Positions 1 through 7,403 are shown, counted from the first letter of the stretch. The stretch is DNA of 7,596 bases from an uncultured Bacteroidota bacterium (GCA_937926185.1 CALEYM010000662.1:1-7596); one strand, 5' to 3'. Numbers and translations are program-made. The notes: generated from the letters alone by a model not told the origin.

Positions 1-73
1 CAACATCTAAACACCTAAATTGAAACCTCACATCCATCGAAAATTTCTACTTTCACCCAAAAAATTTAAGCAA

Positions 74-3000
74 ATGAAACCATTCATCCCCCTCCTTGTC
101 CTCTCCCTTGGCGCCGCGGGGCTTTCCGCCCAAACCGAAGCCCGCCTGTTCCGCATGCCCGACGTTTCGGCCACACAAATTGCCTTCGTATACGGCGACG
201 ACATCTGGATCGCGCCCAAACAGGGCGGCACGGCCGTGAAACTCAGCTCGCCGGAAGGCAGCGAAATGTTCCCGCGGTTTTCGCCCGACGGCAAAACCAT
301 CGCTTTCACCGGAAACTACGACGGTAATCCCGATATTTATACCCTGCCCGTGAACGGCGGCATACCGCAACGGGTAACCCACCACGGCATGGCCGACGTG
401 TTGCAGGACTGGTTCTCCGACGGGAGACACCTGTTGTACAGTTCCAGCATGCACAGCGGCAAGCAGCGGTTTTCGCAGTTTTACAAAGTGCCCGTCGCGG
501 GCGGCCTGCCCGAAAAAATGCCGCCGGCCTACGGCGAGTTTGCCTGTTTTTCGCCCGACGGCGGTAAACTGGCCTTCGTCCTGAAATCACAGGCCTACCG
601 CACCTGGAAACGGTACCGCGGCGGCACGGCAGCCGATATTTACACGTTCGACCTCAGCACTTTTGCATCCGAAAACATCACCCAAAACGACGCCAACGAC
701 GAGTTCCCGATGTGGCACGGCGACAATATTTATTACCTCTCCGACGCCGGCCGCGAACAGCGCTACAACATCTGGGCGTATAACGTCAATACCAAAAAAC
801 GCCGGCAGATCACGCAGTTTAAAGACTTCGACGTCATTTTTCCGGCTTTGGGGCCGGAGGAGATCGTTTTTACCGCCGGCGGTAAAATGTATTTATTGAA
901 CCTCTCCAAAGAAACCCAATCGGAAGTGAATATCCGGATCACCGACGATTTTACGGCCGTAAAACCGCGCCGGGAAGACGTCCGGAAATTCGCCCGCAAT
1001 TACAGCCTGGCGCCCGACGGCAACCGCCTGCTGGTGGAGGCCCGCGGCGAAATATTCAACGTACCGGCACAAAAAGGATTTACCTCCAACCTATCTCAAA
1101 ACAGCGGCTCGGCGGAACGTTTTCCGGCCTGGTCGCCCGACGGCCGCTACGCCGCCTGGTGGTCCGACAAAAACGGCGAATACCAGTTGGTTCTGCACGA
1201 CCTCACCCGGCCCAACGCCGCTGAAACCCTGACCAGTTTCACGTCCGGCTTCCGCTACAATATCTATTGGTCGCCCGACAGTAAAAAACTGGTTTTTGTG
1301 GATCAGGCCATGAAAATTCAGGTGTACGACCGCGAGGCCCGGACAACTGCCGTTGTCGACCAGGCGCCCGACCTGTTCGAAGGCGGCCTGCAGGGTTTCC
1401 GCGTGTCGTGGTCGGCCGACAGCCGCTGGGTGGCTTACGAAAAGAGCCAGGACAACGGCAATCCGGCCCTGTATATTTACGATACGCAGGCCAGGCAAAG
1501 CAACCAGGTTACTTCGGGCTTTTACCCCGATTACCATCCGACCTTCGACCCCAACGGGAAATACCTGTACTTTATTACCAACCGCAATTTCGCGCCGGCA
1601 TACAGCGAGTTTGAAAACGCTTTTATTTACAACAAATCCGCTCAACTGGCCGTCGTAACCCTGCAACGGGACAGTCTGTCGCCTGTTTTTATCCAAAATG
1701 ATACGGTGGCTGTAAAGGCCGGCATAAGCGCGCAAACCAAGGAAGCCGAAGCGGAGAAAAAAGAAGACGACAAAGAGAAAAAAGAAGAAAGCGTAAAACC
1801 GGTCAATATTGACTTTGACCGGCTGGAGCAACGGGTGGTCATTTTGCCGCCCAAAGCGGGGAACTATGGCAATTTGTCGGTGAGCGGAAAAAAACTGTTG
1901 TACCTGACGGTCATGCCGCAACCGCCTGCCGACGGCCCCGGCCTGGCCCTGAAGTATTTCGACTTCGAGGCCCGCGAGGAAAAACAAATCGCGGACGGCA
2001 TCAGCGGTTACGAACTTTCTGCCAATGGCAAAAAGGTGTTGCTGCTCAAAAGGGACCAATTGGCCGTGGTAAACCCCGAACCCGATCAGAAAATGGACAA
2101 ACCGGTGCCGCTCGATAAACTGGAAATGGATCTCACCCCGCGCGACGAGTGGCAGCAAATTTTCAACGACGTGTGGCGCCTGGAACGCGATTATTTTTAC
2201 GACGCCAGCCTGCACGGCGTCGATTGGCCGGCACTCCGCAAACGATACGGCGAACTGGTATCTTATGCCGCCAGCCGCAGCGATATCAATTTCCTCATCG
2301 GCGAACTGATTGGCGAACTGAATGCCTCCCACACTTACCGCGGCGGCGGCGACATGGAAACGCCCAAACAAAAAGCCACCGGCTACCTCGGCGTCGACTG
2401 GGCACTGGAAAACGGTTTCTACCGCATCAAAAAAATCGTGCGCGGGGCGCCCTGGGATACCGAGGTGCGTTCGCCGCTGGATGCGCCGGGACTTCGCGTA
2501 CGGGAAGGCGATTTCGTGCTGGCCGTAAACGGCCGTGCCCTGAATGCCACACGCGATCCCTGGGAGGCTTTCGAAGGGCTGGCCGGCACGACTGTAGAAC
2601 TCACCGTGAACAGTAAACCAGGCTGGGACGGCGCCCGGAACATCACCATCGTGACCTTGTCCGACGAAACGCGCCTGCGCAACCTCGCCTGGATCGAGGA
2701 AAACCGGCAGATGGTGGACCGCGTTTCGGGCGGCAGGATAGGTTATATCTACGTGCCCAGCACCGGTATCGACGGCCAGAACGAACTGGTGCGCATGTTT
2801 TACGCGCAGTGGAACAAGGAAGGCCTGATCGTCGACGAACGCTTCAACAACGGCGGCCAGATACCCGACCGTTTTATCGAACTGCTCAACCGCAAACCCC
2901 TCGCCTTCTGGGCTGTGCGCGACGGCAAAACCTGGCAGTGGCCGCCGGTGGGACATTTCGGGCCGAAAGCCATGCTGATCAACGGCTGGAGCGGCTCGGG

Positions 3001-3334
3001 AGGCGACGCTTTTCCGGATTATTTCCGCAAAGCCGGCCTCGGCCCGCTCATCGGTACCCGCACCTGGGGCGGGCTGATCGGTATCAGCGGTTCGCCACAA
3101 CTCATCGACGGCGGAAATGTCACCGTGCCTACTTTCCGGATGTACAATCCCGACGGTAGCTGGTTCAAGGAAGGCTATGGCGTAGACCCCGACATCGAGG
3201 TGCCGGAAGACCCCACGGCGCTGGCGCAGGGCAAAGACCCCCAACTGGAACGCGCGATAGAGGAAGTGATGGCTAAGTTGAAAGGCGCCAAACCGGCGAT
3301 ACCGCCGCGACCGGCGAAAGAGAACCGGGAGTGA
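74..3334 (+). CDS. Exported tricorn-like S41 family serine protease with beta-propellers and PDZ domain
   Basis: Probably a periplasmic protease that degrades peptides or unfolded proteins. The frame is open from a TTG at 20, but I choose the ATG at 74 because a signal peptide follows at once: K2, a hydrophobic run at residues 4-17, and a likely cut after LSA (residue 19). Length is 1086 residues, close to archaeal tricorn. Repeated FSPDGK/WSPDGR-type blade motifs at about 70-310 and 310-530 indicate two TolB/PD40-like propellers. A Lys/Glu-rich insert lies at about 556-573. A helical core domain follows (about 685-755), then PDZ (about 770-860) and the S41 core (about 880-1045). By analogy with tricorn, likely catalytic residues are Ser752-His753 (in NASHTY), nucleophile Ser975 (in GWSGSGGDAF) and Glu1033 (in EGYGVDPD). 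All are present, so it looks active. No Shine-Dalgarno is seen; the upstream bases are A-rich. It is monocistronic here and convergent with metK. The substrate is unknown. Confidence 0.9.
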   Translation: MKPFIPLLVLSLGAAGLSAQTEARLFRMPDVSATQIAFVYGDDIWIAPKQGGTAVKLSSPEGSEMFPRFSPDGKTIAFTGNYDGNPDIYTLPVNGGIPQRVTHHGMADVLQDWFSDGRHLLYSSSMHSGKQRFSQFYKVPVAGGLPEKMPPAYGEFACFSPDGGKLAFVLKSQAYRTWKRYRGGTAADIYTFDLSTFASENITQNDANDEFPMWHGDNIYYLSDAGREQRYNIWAYNVNTKKRRQITQFKDFDVIFPALGPEEIVFTAGGKMYLLNLSKETQSEVNIRITDDFTAVKPRREDVRKFARNYSLAPDGNRLLVEARGEIFNVPAQKGFTSNLSQNSGSAERFPAWSPDGRYAAWWSDKNGEYQLVLHDLTRPNAAETLTSFTSGFRYNIYWSPDSKKLVFVDQAMKIQVYDREARTTAVVDQAPDLFEGGLQGFRVSWSADSRWVAYEKSQDNGNPALYIYDTQARQSNQVTSGFYPDYHPTFDPNGKYLYFITNRNFAPAYSEFENAFIYNKSAQLAVVTLQRDSLSPVFIQNDTVAVKAGISAQTKEAEAEKKEDDKEKKEESVKPVNIDFDRLEQRVVILPPKAGNYGNLSVSGKKLLYLTVMPQPPADGPGLALKYFDFEAREEKQIADGISGYELSANGKKVLLLKRDQLAVVNPEPDQKMDKPVPLDKLEMDLTPRDEWQQIFNDVWRLERDYFYDASLHGVDWPALRKRYGELVSYAASRSDINFLIGELIGELNASHTYRGGGDMETPKQKATGYLGVDWALENGFYRIKKIVRGAPWDTEVRSPLDAPGLRVREGDFVLAVNGRALNATRDPWEAFEGLAGTTVELTVNSKPGWDGARNITIVTLSDETRLRNLAWIEENRQMVDRVSGGRIGYIYVPSTGIDGQNELVRMFYAQWNKEGLIVDERFNNGGQIPDRFIELLNRKPLAFWAVRDGKTWQWPPVGHFGPKAMLINGWSGSGGDAFPDYFRKAGLGPLIGTRTWGGLIGISGSPQLIDGGNVTVPTFRMYNPDGSWFKEGYGVDPDIEVPEDPTALAQGKDPQLERAIEEVMAKLKGAKPAIPPRPAKENRE

Positions 3335-3341
3335 GGGAAGG

Positions 3342-3396
3342 GTTGATTTGTTGATTTGAGGGCCCTGCGCTTTGCCCCTCAAATCAACAGATCAAC
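3342..3396. terminator. Long hairpin between convergent genes, likely bidirectional terminator
   Basis: Bases 3342-3362 pair with 3376-3396 over 21 positions with one mismatch (T3349 against G3390, a G-U wobble when read on the plus strand), leaving a 13-base loop. The left arm is itself two copies of the octamer GTTGATTT, and the right arm carries the complementary repeat. It begins 8 bases after the protease stop and ends 15 bases before the metK stop, which is where a shared terminator would sit. Neither side has a clear U-tract, so classical intrinsic termination is uncertain; it could instead protect 3' ends or be an intergenic repeat element. Confidence 0.55.
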
Positions 3397-3411
3397 AAAT
3401 CAGCAGATTCA

Positions 3412-4656
3412 CTAATTCAACTGAAAAGCCTTCTGTATATCCCCAACGGCGTCCAGTTTCTCCCAGGTAAACGTCTCCACCTCCCGTTTTTCCGGCTTGC
3501 CGTTGCCGATGAGCACCGTTTTCTTTTGCGGTTCGCGGCCAAAGTGGCCGTAGGCTGCTGTTTCGGAAAAGATCGGGTTTTTCAGGCCGTAACGTTTTAC
3601 GATAGCGGCCGGGCGCAGGTCGAAGATTTTCAGGAGCCGCTGAGCAATTTCGCCGTCGCTCAAGCCTTTTATTTTGCAAGTGCCGTAGGTATTGACATAC
3701 AGGCCGACGGGTTTGGAAACGCCGATGGCGTAGGCCACCTGCACGAGCGCCTGACTGCACAGGCCCGAAGCTACAAGATTTTTGGCGATATGCCGGGTAG
3801 CATAAGCGGCGGAACGGTCGACTTTTGAAGCGTCTTTGCCGCTGAAAGCGCCGCCGCCGTGCGCGCCTTTACCGCCGTAGGTATCCACGATGATTTTGCG
3901 GCCCGTGAGGCCGGTATCACCGTGCGGGCCACCGATGACGAATTTGCCCGTGGGGTTGATGTAGTATTGGATGTCGTTGGAAAAGAGGCGCTGCAGGCGT
4001 TTGGGCAGGCTTTTTTTCACACGCGGGATAACAATGCGTTGAATGTCGCGGGCGATCTGCTCCTGGCTGGCGTTTTCGTCATGCTGGGTGCTGACAACAA
4101 TGGTGTCGATTTTTTTCGGCACATGTTTGTCGGTGTATTCGATGGTTACCTGGCTTTTGGCGTCGGGGCGGAGGTATTTCATCTGTTTGCCTTCATGACG
4201 AATGGCGGCCAGTTCGCGCAGGATGCGATGGGCCAGGTCGAGGGCCAGGGGCATGTAGTTGTCGGTTTCGCTGGTGGCATAGCCGAACATCATGCCCTGG
4301 TCGCCGGCGCCCTGCTCGTTTTCGTTTTTCCCTACGTCCACTCCCTGGGCGATATCAGGGCTCTGCTCGTGTATGGCGCTGATAACGCCGCAGCTTTTGG
4401 CCTCAAACTGGTATTCGGCACGCGTGTAGCCGATGCGTTCGATAGTACGGCGCGCGGTTTCCTGTACGTCCACGTAGGCGTGCGAACGCACTTCGCCGGC
4501 CACCACCACCAGGCCGGTGGTCACCAGCGTTTCGCAGGCTACCTTGGAGTTGGGGTCCTGGCGGAGAAACTCGTCGAGTATGGCGTCGCTGATCTGATCG
4601 GCAATTTTATCGGGATGTCCTTCGGATACGGATTCGGAAGTGAAAAGGTATGACAT
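3412..4656 (-). CDS. metK: S-adenosylmethionine synthetase (methionine adenosyltransferase)
   Basis: Cytosolic enzyme that makes S-adenosylmethionine, phosphate and diphosphate from methionine and ATP; it supplies methyl groups to the cell and works as a tetramer in known relatives. The 414-residue product shows the whole family pattern. The N-terminal SESVSEGHPDK contains the ATP-site His14 and Asp16. The flexible-loop signature GAGDQGMMFGYA is at 116-127. The methionine/ATP-site block GGPHGDTGLTGRK is at 242-254, and the phosphate-binding GGGAFSGKD at 267-275. It is somewhat longer than the E. coli enzyme (about 384), as is usual in Bacteroidota. The ATG at 4656 is fixed by the conserved MSYLFTSESV opening. 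The leader is unusual, with tandem heptamers ending 5 bases before the start, and a promoter match lies about 115 bases upstream. No SAM riboswitch consensus (SAM-I or SAM-II) was recognised. No lesion seen. Confidence 0.98.
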   Translation of the reverse strand: MSYLFTSESVSEGHPDKIADQISDAILDEFLRQDPNSKVACETLVTTGLVVVAGEVRSHAYVDVQETARRTIERIGYTRAEYQFEAKSCGVISAIHEQSPDIAQGVDVGKNENEQGAGDQGMMFGYATSETDNYMPLALDLAHRILRELAAIRHEGKQMKYLRPDAKSQVTIEYTDKHVPKKIDTIVVSTQHDENASQEQIARDIQRIVIPRVKKSLPKRLQRLFSNDIQYYINPTGKFVIGGPHGDTGLTGRKIIVDTYGGKGAHGGGAFSGKDASKVDRSAAYATRHIAKNLVASGLCSQALVQVAYAIGVSKPVGLYVNTYGTCKIKGLSDGEIAQRLLKIFDLRPAAIVKRYGLKNPIFSETAAYGHFGREPQKKTVLIGNGKPEKREVETFTWEKLDAVGDIQKAFQLN

Positions 4657-4661
4657 GTGAA

Positions 4662-4693
4662 AGTTATGAGTTATGAGTTATGAGTTATGAGTT
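4662..4693. repeat. Tandem heptamer repeat in the metK leader
   Basis: Four exact copies of AGTTATG (4662-4668, 4669-4675, 4676-4682, 4683-4689) plus a partial AGTT (4690-4693). On the metK strand it reads as repeated AACTCAT units ending 5 bases before the metK ATG. It occupies the position where a ribosome would load, so copy number could alter leader length. The tandem structure is read directly from the sequence; any effect on expression is inference. Confidence 0.9.
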
Positions 4694-4730
4694 TCAGCCG
4701 TTTGAGCGTTGAAAACAACTCAAAACTCAT
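4680..4730 (-). repeat. Imperfect hairpin in the metK 5' leader
   Basis: Bases 4680-4693 (the end of the heptamer array) and 4717-4730 are complementary at 13 of 14 positions, with a 23-base loop at 4694-4716. In metK mRNA the 5' arm would be ATGAGTTTTGAGTT and the 3' arm AACTCATAACTCAT. Because the 3' arm is part of a tandem array, pairing could slide by 7-base steps and bring the hairpin base closer to the start codon. The pairs are AU-rich, so stability is moderate. A regulatory role is inferred only. Confidence 0.5.
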
Positions 4731-4759
4731 CCCGAGACCTCGGGAAGAAACTCAAAACT
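4717..4759. repeat. 11-bp direct repeats flanking a GC-rich palindrome
   Basis: AACTCAAAACT occurs at 4717-4727 and again at 4749-4759. Between them is the palindrome TCCCGAGACCTCGGGA at 4730-4745, two perfect 7-base arms around AC. The arrangement resembles a small intergenic repeat unit of the REP/MITE-like kind, or a stable stem within the metK leader. No transposase or target duplication is visible, so mobility is not shown. Confidence 0.6.
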
Positions 4760-4771
4760 GTAAAAGCGGCG

Positions 4772-4779
4772 CAAAGGTA
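4772..4779 (-). promoter_or_regulatory. Candidate metK promoter, -7 box of Bacteroidota type
   Basis: Read on the minus strand this is TACCTTTG, a full match to the Bacteroidota -7 consensus TAnnTTTG recognised by their primary sigma factor. The -33 TTTG box is not clear; only a T-rich GTTTTTCC lies roughly where it should be (4793-4800). Transcription would start near 4764-4766, giving a leader of roughly 110 bases that holds all the repeats before metK. A perfect 5-bp inverted repeat, AGGTA-T-TACCT at 4779-4789, touches the upstream edge of the box and could be an operator, though it is short. Confidence 0.55.
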
Positions 4780-4859
4780 GGTATTACCTGGCGGAAAAAC
4801 GCGAGGCGAATAAAAAATGGCAGGGAAAGATGGAGCGCGCGCCGTACCTGATTGGCGTT

Positions 4860-5240
4860 TTACATTTCTTCCAAAATGCTGTCAATCTCCTTAAACGCCT
4901 GCAAATCCTTGATCACATACTGCACGGCCCCGCTGGCAATGGTTTGCAGAGCCACGCCGTAGTGCTCCTGGGCTGATAACATGATGACTTTTTGGTCGGG
5001 TGCATTCTTGTGAATGGCTTGCAGGATTTCCAGCCCGTTTTTGGCGCCGGGCACGTTGGAATCCAGGTAATAATCGAGGATGATGACATCGGGGCTTTCG
5101 CCGAGGCGTTCGAGGCATTCTTCGCCGGTACCGAAGGTGGCAACGGTGTAAGACCCCTGCTCTTCCAGGTGGTCGGCCAGCATGGCGGCGAACATTTTAT
5201 CGTCGTCTACTACAAATATTTTCTTTTTGCTATCTTCCAT
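4860..5240 (-). CDS. Single-domain response regulator (REC only)
   Basis: A 126-residue cytosolic receiver protein with no DNA-binding or enzymatic output, similar in type to CheY or Spo0F; it probably passes phosphate on or acts by protein contact. The receiver landmarks are all present: acidic cluster Asp12-Asp14 in VVDDDK, phospho-acceptor Asp56 in IILDYY, Ser89 in MLSAQ, Tyr108 and Lys111 in YVIKD. The loop after Asp56 is longer than usual: the first Pro is at Asp+8 and the Gly at Asp+13, rather than +4 and +8. It starts 45 bases after the hybrid kinase stop on the same strand, so the HPt domain of that kinase is the obvious phosphodonor. That pairing is inferred from position. The intervening gap holds a one-mismatch -7 box (TACCTTCG, 5261-5268, minus), so separate transcription is possible. 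No clear terminator was seen after the stop. Confidence 0.92.
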   Translation of the reverse strand: MEDSKKKIFVVDDDKMFAAMLADHLEEQGSYTVATFGTGEECLERLGESPDVIILDYYLDSNVPGAKNGLEILQAIHKNAPDQKVIMLSAQEHYGVALQTIASGAVQYVIKDLQAFKEIDSILEEM

Positions 5241-5285
5241 GACTCCAGGTGTTTTGCCGGCGAAGGTATGGATAAGAACAGGATT

Positions 5286-7403
5286 TTACATCAAATAAGA
5301 CTGAAAGACCGGCACAGAATGCCGGATAGCTGCCAGCAAACGCTCAACCTGATCTGCCAGCAAGACCTTATCCGCCGCCCCCTCTTTTACCACCGTCTCA
5401 ATAGCCTGTGCCAGCTCGGCCGCATCGCCCATGCCGATCATCCGCAGTTGCGGTTTGATGGTATGCACGGCGCGGCGCAGGGCATCGCGGTCGCCAGCGG
5501 CCAGGGCCGTTTCGATATTGGGTATTGCCGCGGCTGCCGATTCAAGATACAAACCGATATATTTCTGCATACGCGCGGAGTTGCCGCCGGTGAGTTGTTC
5601 GAGGAAGGCGAGTTGGGGTGCGGCATCAGGTTTGGGCGATCCGGCTCCGGGGTTTTCCGCTTCGTCGCCCTCCTCTTCTCCCGCGGGCGGAATTTGCCCG
5701 TTGGACGTTTTTACCGTCATCAGGGCGCCGAGCAATTCGGCTTCCTTAAAAGGCTTGGGCACACAGGCGTTCATGCCGGCGCTCAGGCATTTTTTCACCT
5801 CTTTGTTGGTCACGGATGCCGTAAAGGCGATAATGGGTACTGACCCCGCTGGCCCCGGCAATTCCCGGATCGCGCGGGTTGCCTCCAGACCGTCCATCAC
5901 CGGCATCGTTACGTCCATCAACACCGCGTCGTAGGGTTGCGAACTGACCCGTTCCAAGGCTTCCTGACCGTTTTCCACGGCGTGTACGACTACGTCGGGG
6001 ATGAGCATTTCCAGGGTTTCGATGGCGACGACCTGGTTGAAATAATTGTCTTCGGCCACGAGGATGCGCATACCGCGCAGTGCTTCGGCGGCGTCGGCGG
6101 CGCTGGTTTCGGGTTTGCGATGGCCTGCTCCGATAGCCAGTTCAAGATTGACGCCGAACGTGGAGCCGGAGCCCGGCGTACTTTCCACGTCGATGCTGCC
6201 GCCGAACAGCTCCACCAGTTGTTTGGAAATAGACAGGCCGAGGCCGGTACCACCGTACTTGCGGGTGGTATCGCTGGAAGCCTGGCGGAAGCTTTCGAAC
6301 ACGATAGCCAGTTGATCCGGCGTCATGCCGATGCCGGTATCCGTCACTTCGAAGCGGAGGCGGCAGCGGTCGCTAATTTGTCCCGCCAGCCGTGCACTGA
6401 CGCTGACCCGGCCTTTTTCGGTGAACTTGACGGCATTGCCCGCCAGGTTGATCAGAATCTGTTGCAGCCGCACCGGGTCGCCGCTGAGCGCGGGCGGGAT
6501 ATCCGGGTCGCAGTCGACCTGAAAAATCAGGCCTTTTTCCTCGGCGCGGAACTGCAGGGTGGTGAACAGGTTGTCGAGAATTTGAGATACGTTCAGGTCG
6601 GTCCATTCCAGTTCGAGGCGCCCGGCCTGTATTTTGGAAATATCGAGGATATCGTTCAGGATCACCAACAGGGCTTCCGACGACTGCCGGATGCTGTCGA
6701 GGTAGCGGCGCTGGTCGTCGCGCGGATTTTTCTGCAGCAGCAGGTTGGTCATACCCATGACGGCGTTCATGGGCGTGCGCAGTTCGTGGCTCATGTTGGC
6801 CAGGAATTGTTGCTCGAAGCGTTCGCTTTGTTCGGCACGCTGGCGCTGAAATTCGGCTTCCCGCATCTGGGCTTCCGCCTTGGCGCGCAGGTGTTCGGCC
6901 TCTTCTTTTTGCCGCATGAGTTCAGCCGTGCGTTCTTCCACAAGGCGGGTCAGTTCCTCTTCGCGGCGGCGCAGGTGCGCCAGGGTCTGGTCGGTCTGGA
7001 AACGCAGGCGGCGGGTGAGCAGTCCCACGATCTGTTCCATCACGTCGGGGTGGTCGCCCAATACTTCGAAGAATATCTCGCGATCGATGCGGGCCAGCAG
7101 TGCCGGCGCAATGGCCGTGACCGACATGGAGCGCGGGCCTTCATCGAGCAGGGCCATTTCGCCGAAACAACTGCCGGTGCTCATGTAGGCCACCACGTAA
7201 TCGCCGTCGTGTACTTTGGCGTCGCCTTCCAGCAACAGAAAAAGCGAACGGCCCGGATCGTCTTTGCGGAAAATCGTGTCGCCGGCCTGCATGCGCTCGA
7301 TACCGCATTTTTGGGCCAACTCCAGCAACAGCGGCTCCGGCATAGACCGGAACAGGTCCATGCCGCGAAGTTTAATGGCGAGGGCGGCGGTGGTGATGTG
7401 CAT
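5286..7403 (-). CDS. Hybrid sensor histidine kinase: cNMP-binding, HisKA, HATPase, REC, HPt
   Basis: A 705-residue cytosolic kinase; no transmembrane helix or signal peptide is visible. Residues about 12-135 form a CRP-type cyclic-nucleotide-binding domain with a well-kept phosphate-binding cassette (Phe80-Gly-Glu82, Ala84-Leu-Leu, Pro90-Arg91). Residues about 138-200 are a charged coiled coil. HisKA carries SHELRTP with phospho-acceptor His206. The ATPase domain has Asn319 and Asn323 (N box), DTGIGM at 355-360 and GGTGLGL at 384-390. The receiver (about 445-563) has Glu451-Asp452, Asp497, Thr528 and Lys550. After an acidic, Pro-rich linker (about 567-597), the HPt domain contains His647 in HTIKPQLRMIG. 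All phosphotransfer residues are intact. The ATG at 7403 keeps the opening helix of the cNMP domain; Met15 is an alternative start. The ligand is unknown. The downstream REC-only gene is the likely final acceptor, by position. Confidence 0.95.
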   Translation of the reverse strand: MHITTAALAIKLRGMDLFRSMPEPLLLELAQKCGIERMQAGDTIFRKDDPGRSLFLLLEGDAKVHDGDYVVAYMSTGSCFGEMALLDEGPRSMSVTAIAPALLARIDREIFFEVLGDHPDVMEQIVGLLTRRLRFQTDQTLAHLRRREEELTRLVEERTAELMRQKEEAEHLRAKAEAQMREAEFQRQRAEQSERFEQQFLANMSHELRTPMNAVMGMTNLLLQKNPRDDQRRYLDSIRQSSEALLVILNDILDISKIQAGRLELEWTDLNVSQILDNLFTTLQFRAEEKGLIFQVDCDPDIPPALSGDPVRLQQILINLAGNAVKFTEKGRVSVSARLAGQISDRCRLRFEVTDTGIGMTPDQLAIVFESFRQASSDTTRKYGGTGLGLSISKQLVELFGGSIDVESTPGSGSTFGVNLELAIGAGHRKPETSAADAAEALRGMRILVAEDNYFNQVVAIETLEMLIPDVVVHAVENGQEALERVSSQPYDAVLMDVTMPVMDGLEATRAIRELPGPAGSVPIIAFTASVTNKEVKKCLSAGMNACVPKPFKEAELLGALMTVKTSNGQIPPAGEEEGDEAENPGAGSPKPDAAPQLAFLEQLTGGNSARMQKYIGLYLESAAAAIPNIETALAAGDRDALRRAVHTIKPQLRMIGMGDAAELAQAIETVVKEGAADKVLLADQVERLLAAIRHSVPVFQSYLM

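Noticed and set aside
48..55. TACTTTCA as a promoter box for the protease gene
   Set aside because: It differs from TAnnTTTG at two positions and has no well-spaced upstream TTG; the true promoter may lie outside the window.
20..73. Extended N-terminus of the protease from a TTG at 20
   Set aside because: It would put 18 polar, basic residues before a textbook signal peptide that starts at the ATG at 74.
1091..3382. A 763-codon open frame antisense to the protease gene
   Set aside because: The plus strand has a signal peptide, propeller repeats, PDZ and S41 catalytic motifs. The antisense frame shows no recognisable domain and is what GC-biased third positions commonly produce.
3859..4653. 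A 264-codon open frame antisense to metK
   Set aside because: metK is unmistakable on the other strand; this frame is a shadow of its codon pattern.
4657..4779. A SAM-I or SAM-II riboswitch before metK
   Set aside because: I searched by eye for the conserved core bases of these classes and found none; the leader is mainly short AT-rich repeats.
4780..4859. A small RNA or terminator after the response regulator
   Set aside because: No stem followed by a T-run could be made; only scattered GC-rich and A-rich patches are seen.
3412..7403. metK as part of one operon with the kinase and response regulator
   Set aside because: The 203-base spacer contains a full -7 match and a structured leader, so independent transcription of metK is more likely, although read-through is not excluded.
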